From assembly GCF_050279675.1 (NCBI RefSeq), contig NZ_JBNNUK010000012.1, positions 62,001 to 126,000 on the forward strand: a DNA stretch of 64,000 nt. Direction: 5' to 3'. Both the position numbers and the translations under genes were made by a program. This DNA is from Viridibacillus sp050279675 (lineage in GTDB: Bacteria; Bacillota; Bacilli; Bacillales_A; Planococcaceae). The number at the start of each line of letters is the position of its first letter. The first letter of the stretch is position 1. Shown one piece after another: positions 44,940-53,310 of the stretch. A model generated the notes under the pieces. It did no database searches. It was not told where the DNA came from and saw only the letters and a list, made by a program, of their open reading frames with translations.

Positions 44940-46027
44940 GCGAGCACCTCCTTAATTAACACACGAAGAAGACCGTCAATTTCTTGACATTCTTCTATTG
45001 ATATTTGTTGAACAAACGGCTCACCAATTTTCTTTAATAAAACAAATTGTAATATGCCGTATTCTGCTTTTTTATCTTTCATTAAATAGTCTTGTAGTTG
45101 TTCAAATGTAAACTGATTAACTGCATCAAAAGAGTAGCCATTACGTACTGCAAATTCGATGAAGGAGCGTGTAACCGTTGCAGATATTGTTCCGTATCGC
45201 TCACTTAAAAGAAGTGCATAGACCATCCCAATCATAACTGCTTCACCATGTGCTAATTTACCAAAACCCGAGGCAGCCTCAATAGCATGACCATATGTAT
45301 GTCCAAAGTTTAAAAACTTTCGAACAGAATGCTCTTCCTCATCTTCTGCAACAATCCCCGCCTTCACGCGAATACCTTGCTCAAGGTGCTTAGCTAGCTC
45401 AGCTTGACTGAAATCCAAAATTGAGTTTGTAGCCATTAATTCCGCTAACCACTTTTCATTTGAAATAAGTGCATGCTTAATCACTTCCGCCATACCAGAA
45501 CGTACTTCTTTTTCTGGTAAGGTTGTTAAATATGAAATATCATATAACACTCCTTGTGGCTGATAAAATGCCCCAATCATATTCTTCCCTAGCGGATGGT
45601 TAATGGCAGTTTTACCACCAACTGCACTATCATGTGCTAATATCGTCGTAGGAATTTGAATAAATGGAATACCACGCATAAATGTGGATGCAACAAACCC
45701 CGTTAAATCACCAACTGCTCCCCCACCAAATGCGAAAATAAATGTTTTTCGGGTGCATTTATGTTCCAATAAAAATGATTGCGCTGCAAAAAAGCTTTCA
45801 AATGTTTTACAATCTTCTCCCGCTGCTAATACATTCACTTTAAATGGGTATGGAAATTCCGCTGTAAAGCGTTCACTATGTAATTTCCATACATTTCCAT
45901 CTGTAAAGACGATAATATTATCCGCCTTTGAGAGTTGTTGATCGAATGATTTAACTGCTTCAGTTAAACTATTTGCACTTATTTGTACTTCATACGCATG
46001 GGATTTTGCTTTAACTGGAATGTTCAT
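44936..46027 (-). CDS. aroB: 3-dehydroquinate synthase
   Basis: NAD- and metal-dependent cyclisation of DAHP to 3-dehydroquinate. Conserved elements are GGGAVGDLTGFVAST, PTTILAHDSAVGGKTAINHP, KNMIGAFYQP and NFGHTYGHAIEAASG with metal-binding histidines. Length 363. GGAG lies upstream of the ATG; the aroC stop is 2 bases before. It continues the aroC-aroB-aroH order of the supra-operon. Confidence 0.96.
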   Translation of the reverse strand: MNIPVKAKSHAYEVQISANSLTEAVKSFDQQLSKADNIIVFTDGNVWKLHSERFTAEFPYPFKVNVLAAGEDCKTFESFFAAQSFLLEHKCTRKTFIFAFGGGAVGDLTGFVASTFMRGIPFIQIPTTILAHDSAVGGKTAINHPLGKNMIGAFYQPQGVLYDISYLTTLPEKEVRSGMAEVIKHALISNEKWLAELMATNSILDFSQAELAKHLEQGIRVKAGIVAEDEEEHSVRKFLNFGHTYGHAIEAASGFGKLAHGEAVMIGMVYALLLSERYGTISATVTRSFIEFAVRNGYSFDAVNQFTFEQLQDYLMKDKKAEYGILQFVLLKKIGEPFVQQISIEECQEIDGLLRVLIKEVLA

Positions 46028-46029
46028 TG

Positions 46030-47211
46030 TTAAAACTCCTTCGTATATTGTTTATGCGCTGCAAGCTGTTCCTTTAGCTGTGGTAATTGATCACTATGGA
46101 AATGCTCCATTACTGCATTTGCTATTTCCCAGGCAATAACATGCTCTGCTACAACAGAAGCCGCAGGGACTGCACAACTATCAGAGCGCTCAACACTTGC
46201 TTTAAATGGTTCTTTCGTTTCAATATCAACACTTTGTAACGGTTTATATAAAGTAGGGATTGGCTTCATTACTCCACGGACAACAATTGGCATACCTGTT
46301 GTCATACCACCCTCTAAACCACCTAGGCGATTAGAACTTCTAGTATAACCATCTTCCTCAGACCAAATAATTTCATCATGCACTTCGCTACCTTTGCGAT
46401 GAGCCATTTCAAAGCCTAGACCGAACTCTACCCCTTTAAATGCATTGATACTTAACATAGCAGCTGCTAATTTTGCATCTAACTTACGATCATAATGTAC
46501 GTATGATCCTATACCAGCTGGCAGACCTTCTACGATTACTTCTACAACTCCACCAATTGAATCACCCGCTTTTTTAGCCTCATCAATTGCTTCAACCATT
46601 TTTAGAGATGCTTCTGCATCTGCACAATAGCATGCGTCTTCTTCGATTATTGCGCGGATTTCAGTGACTGATTTGCCGGCAGTAGATTCAGGATTTGCAA
46701 TAATTCCACCAATTTCAGTAACATGAGAAACAATTGAAATTCCTAACTCTGCTAAAAAGGCTTTTGCTACAGCACCAACCGCTACTCGAACAGTTGTTTC
46801 ACGAGCAGAAGAACGTTCTAATACATTTCGTAAATCACGATGGCCATATTTCATACCACCCACTAAATCAGCATGTCCAGGGCGAGGACGGGAAATTTGA
46901 CGTTTAATTTCCTCTGGATTAACATCCTCTGCTAATGGCTCTGCCCCCATGATTTTCGTCCAGTGCTTCCAATCATCATTTGTAACAACCAATGCTACTG
47001 GAGAGCCTAAAGTACTGCCATGACGAACGCCTGATAAGATTTCAACTGTATCTGTTTCAATCTGCATACGACGACCTCGCCCATGTCCTCCTTGACGTCT
47101 TTTTAATTCTTTATTTATTAACTCTGCCGTAATTGGCAATTGAGATGGTAACCCTTCAATGATTGTTGTTAATTGCGGTCCATGTGACTCTCCTGCAGTT
47201 AAGTATCGCAT
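46030..47211 (-). CDS. aroC: Chorismate synthase
   Basis: FMN-dependent 1,4-elimination of EPSP to chorismate. The family motifs are GESHGPQLTTIIEGLP, RPGHADLVGGMKYGHRDLRNVLERSSARET and SDSCAVPAASVVAE. Length 393 fits. The start was set at MRYLTAGESHG with AAGGGAG upstream. It begins the supra-operon; B. subtilis calls it aroF. Confidence 0.96.
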   Translation of the reverse strand: MRYLTAGESHGPQLTTIIEGLPSQLPITAELINKELKRRQGGHGRGRRMQIETDTVEILSGVRHGSTLGSPVALVVTNDDWKHWTKIMGAEPLAEDVNPEEIKRQISRPRPGHADLVGGMKYGHRDLRNVLERSSARETTVRVAVGAVAKAFLAELGISIVSHVTEIGGIIANPESTAGKSVTEIRAIIEEDACYCADAEASLKMVEAIDEAKKAGDSIGGVVEVIVEGLPAGIGSYVHYDRKLDAKLAAAMLSINAFKGVEFGLGFEMAHRKGSEVHDEIIWSEEDGYTRSSNRLGGLEGGMTTGMPIVVRGVMKPIPTLYKPLQSVDIETKEPFKASVERSDSCAVPAASVVAEHVIAWEIANAVMEHFHSDQLPQLKEQLAAHKQYTKEF

Positions 47212-47334
47212 AACACTTTCTCCCTTCAACTCGCTAAAGTATATGTTTTTCACTATAACATATTTCAATCAAAAAAACAGTGAATAAACAGAACTTATGC
47301 AAACTCCTATAGATTTAGATTATCTATTTATTTT

Positions 47335-47370
47335 AGAAAAAATCGCCTTTCGCGTTAATTGCGAAAAGCG
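47335..47370 (-). terminator. Terminator of cheR
   Basis: CGCTTTTCGC pairs with GCGAAAGGCG around a 7-nt loop, followed by six Ts on the minus strand, between cheR and aroC. Confidence 0.88.
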
Positions 47371-47398
47371 TCCTCTCGTTAACCTATACATATTACAA

Positions 47399-48169
47399 TT
47401 ACAGCTTTCTATAAAAGAACGTATCCTCAATATCTAATTGATATCTAGAAGGATTAAAAATTTGTTCCGTTGAACCCACAAATAATACGCCACCTGAACG
47501 GAGTGACTTACTAAAGTTATCGTAAATTTGATCCTTTGCTTCTTCAGTGAAATATATCATCACATTACGGCAAACGATTAAGTCATAGTTTTGTTCATAT
47601 GTATCTTTTAATAGGTTATGTTTTTTAAATGTGACTGTTTTTTTTATTTCGTTTTTCACCTTATAAAAAGAGCCTTCATTTTCAAAATATCGCTCTTTTA
47701 TATCACTTGGCACTTCTGCTAAAGAGCGTTCAGGATAAACGCCCGCTTTTGCTTTTGCAATGGCATTTTCATCTAAATCTGTTGCTATAATAGAGATTTG
47801 GGATAATGGCACATGATTTGATAATGTCATCGCTAAAGAATACGGTTCTTCACCTGTAGAACAAGCGGCACTCCAAATTTTCAATTTCTTCTTTTGCTGT
47901 AATAGACGAGGGAATATTTTGTTTTGAAGAACTTCCCATCTTTTGCCGTTACGATAAAATTCGGAAACATTAATAGTCATTCGATCCAAAAATTCATCTA
48001 GTAGTGCACGATCTTTGTCTAATGCATTAAAAAAATCGATGAAGCTTTTAAAGCCCTTTTTTTCATACAAAGATGTTAAACGTCTTTTCATTTGAGCCTC
48101 TTTATATAAAGCTAGGTCAATACTTGTCTTTCTCTTGATTTTTTCTACAAATTGTTCGTAATCCGTCAT
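47399..48169 (-). CDS. cheR: Chemotaxis protein methyltransferase CheR
   Basis: Methylates glutamates on chemoreceptors with SAM. The N-terminal helical domain (about residues 1-70) and the Rossmann domain are present. The SAM motif is IWSAACSTGEEPYSLAMTL, with the CRNVMIYFT segment typical of CheR. Length 256. The start was set at MTDYEQFVEK. No other chemotaxis gene is in the window, as in B. subtilis where cheR lies next to aroF. Confidence 0.93.
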   Translation of the reverse strand: MTDYEQFVEKIKRKTSIDLALYKEAQMKRRLTSLYEKKGFKSFIDFFNALDKDRALLDEFLDRMTINVSEFYRNGKRWEVLQNKIFPRLLQQKKKLKIWSAACSTGEEPYSLAMTLSNHVPLSQISIIATDLDENAIAKAKAGVYPERSLAEVPSDIKERYFENEGSFYKVKNEIKKTVTFKKHNLLKDTYEQNYDLIVCRNVMIYFTEEAKDQIYDNFSKSLRSGGVLFVGSTEQIFNPSRYQLDIEDTFFYRKL

Positions 48170-48297
48170 AAGCGTATCTTCCCTCTCCTTCAACCTAGTT
48201 CTATTATATCGGATATAGGTAATTTCTTAAACAGTAGTTATGCAGACTTGTTTGACAATTTAAACAAATCTATATAACTATTTATTTCAATGAAATT

Positions 48298-48330
48298 AAA
48301 AAAGCCGTCCGCAAAATTGCGAACAGCTTT
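48298..48330 (-). terminator. Terminator of ndk
   Basis: AAAGCTGTTCGCAA pairs with TTGCGGACGGCTTT (one mismatch and G-U pairs), followed by six Ts on the minus strand. Confidence 0.9.
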
Positions 48331-48341
48331 GAAAATATGAA

Positions 48342-48761
48342 TTATACTAATTCGTTTTCGTTGAAGAATAAACCGATTTCACGTTCAGCAGCAGCTAAAG
48401 AATCTGAACCGTGAATAACGTTGTGAGAAACAGTTGTAGAGTAATCTCCACGAATTGTTCCTGGTGCTGATTCAGCAGGGTTTGTAGCGCCCATCATTAA
48501 ACGTGCAACAGAGATTACATTTTCGCCTTCCCATACCATTGCAAATACAGGGCCAGAAGTGATGAATTCTACTAATTCACCGAAGAATGGACGTTCAGCA
48601 TGTTCTGCATAGTGTTTTTTTGCAAGCTCTTCAGTAATTTGCATTAATTTAGCGCCTTTAAGTTCGAAACCTTTACGTTCGAAACGATCTACGATTTCAC
48701 CTACTAATTGACGTTTAACGCCATCAGGTTTAACCATTAAAAAAGTTTTTTGAATAGCCAT
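48342..48761 (-). CDS. ndk: Nucleoside diphosphate kinase, short C-terminus
   Basis: Transfers gamma-phosphate between NTPs and NDPs. The catalytic histidine is in NVIHGSDSLAAAEREI; MVKPDGVKRQLVGEIVDRFERKG, HYAEHAERPFFGELVEF and RGDYSTTVSHN are conserved. The start is MAIQKTFLM, 139 residues in total. The protein ends at FFNENELV, about 10 residues earlier than B. subtilis and Staphylococcus Ndk, which have a further aromatic tail. AAGGAG is 13 bases from the ATG, a long spacing. Confidence 0.94.
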   Translation of the reverse strand: MAIQKTFLMVKPDGVKRQLVGEIVDRFERKGFELKGAKLMQITEELAKKHYAEHAERPFFGELVEFITSGPVFAMVWEGENVISVARLMMGATNPAESAPGTIRGDYSTTVSHNVIHGSDSLAAAEREIGLFFNENELV

Positions 48762-48852
48762 TGTTAAAATACAACTCCTTAAGAAATGTTTACAGGTTTT
48801 ATACCCACCGTAAAATATTATCATTGTACGACAGATAGTTCAACATATAGTA

Positions 48853-49827
48853 TTAAAATTTGCGCTTACCCATATATAATGCGATATCACGCAAAGACTT
48901 ATTGATCGAATTTTGTGGAAGAGCTTCAACTTCACGTAATGCTTTATGCAAATATATGTCGCTTATCTTCTTCGCCTTCTTAATTGCTTCTGATGCACGA
49001 ATCTTCCCGAGAAACTCTTGTCTTTCATTTTCGGTCATTGTCCCAGCCAACGCCTTTTCAATGAGAGGACGTATTGCAGGATCATCTTTCACTAACAAAA
49101 CGGGCAAAGTAATATTCCCTTGTAGTAAATCACTTCCTGCTGGCTTACCAAGTTGTTTGTCTGTTGATGTCAAATCAAGAATATCGTCGATAATCTGGAA
49201 AGACATCCCGACAAAATAACCGAATCTCTTTAATTGGGTTGCAACGCGTTCGTCTGCGCCCGCAACAACAGCACCTAGATGGCAACTAGATGCTATAAGT
49301 AATGCGGTTTTGCGTTTAATCCTTCTAAAATAGTCTCGCATATTTTGATCGAGTTGCATTTTATCCTCGATTTGGATAACCTCTCCAATACAAATCTCTA
49401 CCATTGTTTCTGATAAAATTTGATGCGCTTTCGGATTATCGATATCAGTAATATATTGCAATGCTCGTGCAAAAATAAAGTCGCCAGTGTACATTGCCAC
49501 TCTGTTATTCCATTGAGATTTAACTGTAGGTCTTCCTCTTCTCATTTCCGAATCATCAATAACATCATCATGAACGAGCGAAGCCATATGAATCAATTCC
49601 AATGATACTGCTACTTTTTTTATCAGTTCAATATCATACTGACCAAATTTAGCCGCAAGTAAAACGAAAACGGGGCGAATTCTTTTCCCTCCAGCTTTTA
49701 GCAAGTGAAGAGAAGCATCATTCAAGAAGTGAGAAGACGAATTCAACGCTGTTTCTAATTCTTTTTCGATGATTTCTATATCTGATTTCAAATCAGAATA
49801 GAGTAGTTTTAACTTCATCTTTTCCAC
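48853..49827 (-). CDS. hepT: Heptaprenyl diphosphate synthase, component II
   Basis: The catalytic subunit that makes the C35 side chain of menaquinone-7. Aspartate-rich motifs are DDVIDDSEMRRGRPT and DDILDLTSTDKQLGKPAGSD; KAGGKRIRPVFVLLAA is the substrate site. Length 324. The start codon is GTG, 9 bases after GAGAAGG; MKLKLLYS (49818) is the alternative. The partner subunit HepS lies two genes upstream, with menH between. Confidence 0.95.
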   Translation of the reverse strand: MEKMKLKLLYSDLKSDIEIIEKELETALNSSSHFLNDASLHLLKAGGKRIRPVFVLLAAKFGQYDIELIKKVAVSLELIHMASLVHDDVIDDSEMRRGRPTVKSQWNNRVAMYTGDFIFARALQYITDIDNPKAHQILSETMVEICIGEVIQIEDKMQLDQNMRDYFRRIKRKTALLIASSCHLGAVVAGADERVATQLKRFGYFVGMSFQIIDDILDLTSTDKQLGKPAGSDLLQGNITLPVLLVKDDPAIRPLIEKALAGTMTENERQEFLGKIRASEAIKKAKKISDIYLHKALREVEALPQNSINKSLRDIALYMGKRKF

Positions 49828-49847
49828 GTGAATAAACCTTCTCCCAC

Positions 49848-50552
49848 CTAGTTTTCTTTTTTAAAGCCCATATGCATAGCAGCAGCTCCACCACTATATG
49901 CTTTATATTTCACATTTTCGAAGCCTACTTGCTCGAACATCTTCTTCAATTGCTTCATACCCGGGAATTCATCTGCAGATTCTTGTAACCATGAATACTC
50001 TTTATAACTTTTAGCAAATAGCTTACCAAAAATCGGCATAATATATTTGAAATATAATCTAAATAATTGACGATACCCAGGAATCTCTGATTGTGATGTT
50101 TCTAAACAAACTGCCATGCCACCTGGCTTCAACACACGGTTTATCTCACTCAACACTTGCATATAATCTGGTACATTTCGAAGCCCAAAACCAATTGTTA
50201 CATATTCAAATGAATTATCTGAGAAAGGCAATTCCATGGCATTCCCTTGTATAAGATTTATTTGAGGATAAGCTTTTGTTTTCTCGATGCCTACATTTAA
50301 CATGTTTTGACTAAAATCAAGACCAGTTACTTGTCCAGTTTCACCAACAGCTTCTGCCATAGTAATCGTCCAGTCTGCCGTACCACAGCAAACGTCTAAA
50401 GCTTTAGAGCCTGGCTTAACTTGCATACGATTCATCGTATCTTTGCGCCATTTTTTGTGTAATTGAAAGCTAATGACAGAGTTCATTTTGTCGTAGCTAT
50501 CAGAGATATTCTCAAACACTTCATGTACGCGTTCTTCTTTAGATTGCGACAC
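49848..50552 (-). CDS. menH: Demethylmenaquinone methyltransferase
   Basis: SAM-dependent methylation of demethylmenaquinone (UbiE/MenG family). Motifs: KALDVCCGTADWTITMAEA, GLDFSQNMLNVG, GNAMELPFSDNSFEYVTIGFGLRNV and LLWLQESADEFPGM-like SWLQESADEFPGMKQL. The start was set at a GTG (MSQSKEERVHEVF) because AGAAGG is 9 bases away and the N-terminus aligns with B. subtilis MenH; the TTG at 50561 is an alternative. It sits between hepS and hepT. Confidence 0.95.
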   Translation of the reverse strand: MSQSKEERVHEVFENISDSYDKMNSVISFQLHKKWRKDTMNRMQVKPGSKALDVCCGTADWTITMAEAVGETGQVTGLDFSQNMLNVGIEKTKAYPQINLIQGNAMELPFSDNSFEYVTIGFGLRNVPDYMQVLSEINRVLKPGGMAVCLETSQSEIPGYRQLFRLYFKYIMPIFGKLFAKSYKEYSWLQESADEFPGMKQLKKMFEQVGFENVKYKAYSGGAAAMHMGFKKEN

Positions 50553-50557
50553 TGTTT

Positions 50558-51346
50558 TCAACCTTCTCTCGTCGTTTGATGTTCACATGCAATTCGTGGC
50601 ATGCGATTTACAATGAGCGTTTTCACTTCATCTTGAAGAAATGGAGAAGTTGAAATACTTCGAGTAAATGTAGATGAAAGCTCTGATACTAATTCTTCTA
50701 AAATTCTCTCTACTGATCTCTTCGTAGAAGTAAATTGCTCACTTTTCTCAATAGCTGCCACTATGCGAGTCTTCATATGTGTTTCTTGTAAGCTTCGCAA
50801 TTCATAAGCTAGTCTATTTAATAATAAGCCTTGCTGCACCAGTGGAATATATTGGTCTAAATGATAATGTTTCATAAATTGTTCAATAGACTTCGATTCG
50901 ATGACAGTTAATGCATCCAACCATTCTGCTATAGGTCGAATAGTTGGTTCATAGATAGCCGTCTTTTTTTCACTAATATCAACGATACCATTCGATAATG
51001 AGCGAATCAGAGGGATATTAGGTATCTTAGACAATAGTTGATAATATATGCCACTATAAAAGTCTCCTGCTAAAACAGTTAATTGTTGGTCCTTCGATGT
51101 AGCGTCCACTTCATCTATTTGGTCATGCGCATGAAGTGCAGTGTAAATAATACCAATTGTTGTAGATACTTCATCTTGCTCATTTGTCCATATTTCACCA
51201 TTCAGGAATGGCAACAATAGATAAAACAATGTCTCATTTTCAACGATGGGCTGACCTGTATATTTGAGGAGCGTTCTATGATGCAATTGCATTAAAATAT
51301 CGGCTTGTAATTCTTGTATTTTGTTATCAATGATAGTTGCATTCAT
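50558..51346 (-). CDS. hepS: Heptaprenyl diphosphate synthase, component I
   Basis: The small regulatory subunit of heptaprenyl diphosphate synthase, which fixes chain length together with HepT. It is a helical 262-residue protein with a degenerate prenyl-synthase-like fold (TGIIYTALHAHDQIDEVD, LTVLAGDFYSGIYYQLLSKI, LNRLAYELRSL). It lacks aspartate-rich catalytic motifs, as expected. GGAG is upstream of the ATG. First of hepS-menH-hepT. Confidence 0.92.
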   Translation of the reverse strand: MNATIIDNKIQELQADILMQLHHRTLLKYTGQPIVENETLFYLLLPFLNGEIWTNEQDEVSTTIGIIYTALHAHDQIDEVDATSKDQQLTVLAGDFYSGIYYQLLSKIPNIPLIRSLSNGIVDISEKKTAIYEPTIRPIAEWLDALTVIESKSIEQFMKHYHLDQYIPLVQQGLLLNRLAYELRSLQETHMKTRIVAAIEKSEQFTSTKRSVERILEELVSELSSTFTRSISTSPFLQDEVKTLIVNRMPRIACEHQTTREG

Positions 51347-51448
51347 AAACTTTTCTCCATTTCAGTTCATTTCCTGTTGTCATATACTTTACGGAACATT
51401 TATATAATTTTCGTGCCATACTAGTTTTTTAAAAATTTAAGTTTATGA

Positions 51449-51670
51449 TTATTTTTTTGCTTCACTATTTACGACGCCATAAGCTGTATGAATTTCTGCT
51501 TTACCACGAATTTTCATAGCTGATGTATGCTCTGTAAATTGTGCAATCATAATTTCTCCGCTATCTAATTTTTCGGAGTGATGAAACTTTGTATCTGTAC
51601 CGCGAGTTAAACCGATCACATGAACGCCATCTTCTTCTGCACGGATTACTATATAGTCATTCTGAGACAT
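51449..51670 (-). CDS. mtrB: trp RNA-binding attenuation protein (TRAP)
   Basis: TRAP is an 11-subunit ring that binds GAG/UAG repeats in trp leaders when tryptophan is present. The 73-residue protein keeps the tryptophan-binding block GLTRGTDTKFHHSEKLDSGE and QFTEHTSAMKIRGKAEI. All three RNA-binding residues of the B. subtilis protein (Lys37, Lys56, Arg58) are present. AAGGAG is upstream of the ATG. No trp gene is nearby, so its targets lie elsewhere in the genome. Confidence 0.96.
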   Translation of the reverse strand: MSQNDYIVIRAEEDGVHVIGLTRGTDTKFHHSEKLDSGEIMIAQFTEHTSAMKIRGKAEIHTAYGVVNSEAKK

Positions 51671-51731
51671 ATCAACATTCTCCTTGCTCCATTATTTCCT
51701 TTGTTCATCATATCACAAATAATGGGCTATT

Positions 51732-52304
51732 TTAAGACATTTGAATGAATGATAGTATTTCTGATCGTTTTACGTCGTCTTCTTCAAAGATTCCTTTTGC
51801 TACAGATGTGATAGTTTTTGCTCCAGGCTTTTTAATTCCTCGCATTGTCATGCACATATGCTCTGCTTCAACAACCACATAAACACCTTGTGGATTCAGC
51901 ATTTCCATCAACGTATCAGCAATTGTTGCAGTAATTCGTTCTTGCAATTGCGGACGATGCGATACTGTTTCGACAGTTCTTGCTAATTTACTTAAACCTG
52001 CTACAACGCCATCTTTTGGTATGTATGCAATATGCGCTTTACCATAAAACGGTACTAAATGATGTTCACACATTGAGAAGAATGGGATATCCTTCACAAG
52101 GACAACCTCATCATGACCTTCATGGAAAACTGTTTCAAAATATTTTTTTGGATCTTCATGCAATCCTGAGAACATTTCTTGATACATTTTTGCAACACGC
52201 TTTGGTGTATCTAAAAGCCCTTCACGATTCGGATCTTCTCCAACTGCTTCGAGAATCATTTTAATCGCTTGTTCTATTTTATTTAAATCCGTAGTAGTCA
52301 ACAT
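51732..52304 (-). CDS. folE: GTP cyclohydrolase I
   Basis: Converts GTP to 7,8-dihydroneopterin triphosphate, the first step of folate synthesis. Zinc ligands fall in FSMCEHHLVPFYG and EAEHMCMTMRGIKKPGA. KIGEDPNREGLLDTPKRVAKMY-like GEDPNREGLLDTPKRVAKMYQEMF is typical. Length 190. GGGGGA is 3 bases from the ATG. The folE-mtrB order is the same as the B. subtilis mtr operon. Confidence 0.96.
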   Translation of the reverse strand: MLTTTDLNKIEQAIKMILEAVGEDPNREGLLDTPKRVAKMYQEMFSGLHEDPKKYFETVFHEGHDEVVLVKDIPFFSMCEHHLVPFYGKAHIAYIPKDGVVAGLSKLARTVETVSHRPQLQERITATIADTLMEMLNPQGVYVVVEAEHMCMTMRGIKKPGAKTITSVAKGIFEEDDVKRSEILSFIQMS

Positions 52305-52794
52305 TAATCCCCCATTATATATGCATTACTAGTTACCTTGTGATGTTAGCACAATCAAAGCAAAATGCAAAATGCATTGCCTAATATTAGAGCGGGTATT
52401 TTTGGTGATTTATCCATTGCTTTTTTATCAAAACTCTATTGGTTTTATATTTTTTGATTTACTCAACTAAATAGGTCAATATTCGCTTTTCGTTACAAAC
52501 CCTACTCTATCAATTCTAGCTGGAAGTTTTGTAGAGAATATCTCTGTCCTCTTAAGTACCCTCTAAATTCAAGAACTCATTTATTCACCATTTTACATTT
52601 AAAAGCTATCTAACTATATAACATACGAAACTAAAAAAGTGAATAATTCTAAAACAAAAAGTATCTTTAACGCTAAATACCAGCAGGAGTTATTACAATT
52701 CCCTGCTCCTCATACCAGAAATGAACAAGAATTACATATTTCTTGTTCATTTCTAGTGTGCTATTTTATCAAAAAAATAGACTAGATAAGAGCA
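52305..52794. other. AT-rich intergenic region with unexplained hairpins
   Basis: About 490 bases between the hbs terminator and folE hold no credible ORF. A perfect 15-bp inverted repeat with an 8-nt loop lies at 52717-52754 (AGAAATGAACAAGAA and its complement), and AGCAGG/CCTGCT at 52682-52708. Neither has a good T-run. Nothing else is recognised. Confidence 0.6.
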
Positions 52795-52829
52795 AACAAA
52801 AAGAACAGCCTTCCGGAGAAAGCTGTTCT
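52795..52829 (-). terminator. Terminator of hbs
   Basis: AGAACAGC pairs with GCTGTTCT on the minus strand, with extra bases pairing within, followed by TTTTTGTTTG. Confidence 0.88.
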
Positions 52830-52846
52830 ATGTACCCTAGATACTA

Positions 52847-53119
52847 TTATTTGACAGCATCTTTAAGCGCTTTACCTGGTTTGAAAGCAGGCACTTTGCT
52901 AGCAGCGATTTCGATTTCTTCACCTGATTGTGGGTTACGACCTTTACGAGCCGCACGTTCACGTACTTCAAAGTTACCAAAACCGATTAATTGTACTTTA
53001 TCACCCGTTGTAAGAGCTTCTTGAATTGTATCAAATACTGCTTCAACTGCTTTAGAAGCGTCTTTTTTAGAAAGACCTGCAGCTTCAGCAACAGAGTTAA
53101 CTAATTCTGTTTTATTCAC
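52847..53119 (-). CDS. hbs: HU-type DNA-binding protein HBsu
   Basis: The major nucleoid protein. The 90-residue chain MNKTELVNSVAEAAGLSKKD... has the HU family signature GFGNFEVRERAARKGRNPQSGEEI, with the DNA-intercalating proline at RNPQ. The start codon is GTG, 7 bases after AGGAGGT; the ATG three codons earlier is too close to the site. A consensus promoter and a terminator make it monocistronic, as is usual. Confidence 0.97.
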   Translation of the reverse strand: MNKTELVNSVAEAAGLSKKDASKAVEAVFDTIQEALTTGDKVQLIGFGNFEVRERAARKGRNPQSGEEIEIAASKVPAFKPGKALKDAVK

Positions 53120-53164
53120 ACCATTCACCTCCTCTCAAGGGGCATTGACTCAATCATGTAAAAA

Positions 53165-53193
53165 GATTATCACAACCGAAAACCCTATGCAAC
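53165..53193 (-). promoter_or_regulatory. Promoter of hbs
   Basis: TTGCAT (53188-53193) and TAATCT (53165-53170) on the minus strand are 17 bases apart, about 45 bases before the hbs start. Confidence 0.65.
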
Positions 53194-53244
53194 AATATTT
53201 ATACTCCTTTTACCTAGTTTAAGCAAATATAATCCCTATAAAAC

Positions 53245-53282
53245 GCAAAAAAACCTTTTTGCACGGTCACAAAAAGGAATTT
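53245..53282 (-). terminator. Terminator of spoIVA
   Basis: CCTTTTTG pairs with CAAAAAGG around an 8-nt loop, extended by flanking T and A runs on the minus strand. Confidence 0.82.
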
Positions 53283-53310
53283 TTTGCTTTATTTATAAGT
53301 AAACTGGTAA

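Noticed and set aside
49827..50561. menH and hepT as one fused gene or with frameshift
   Set aside because: Both have their own stop and start signals with a clear gap; lengths match the families.
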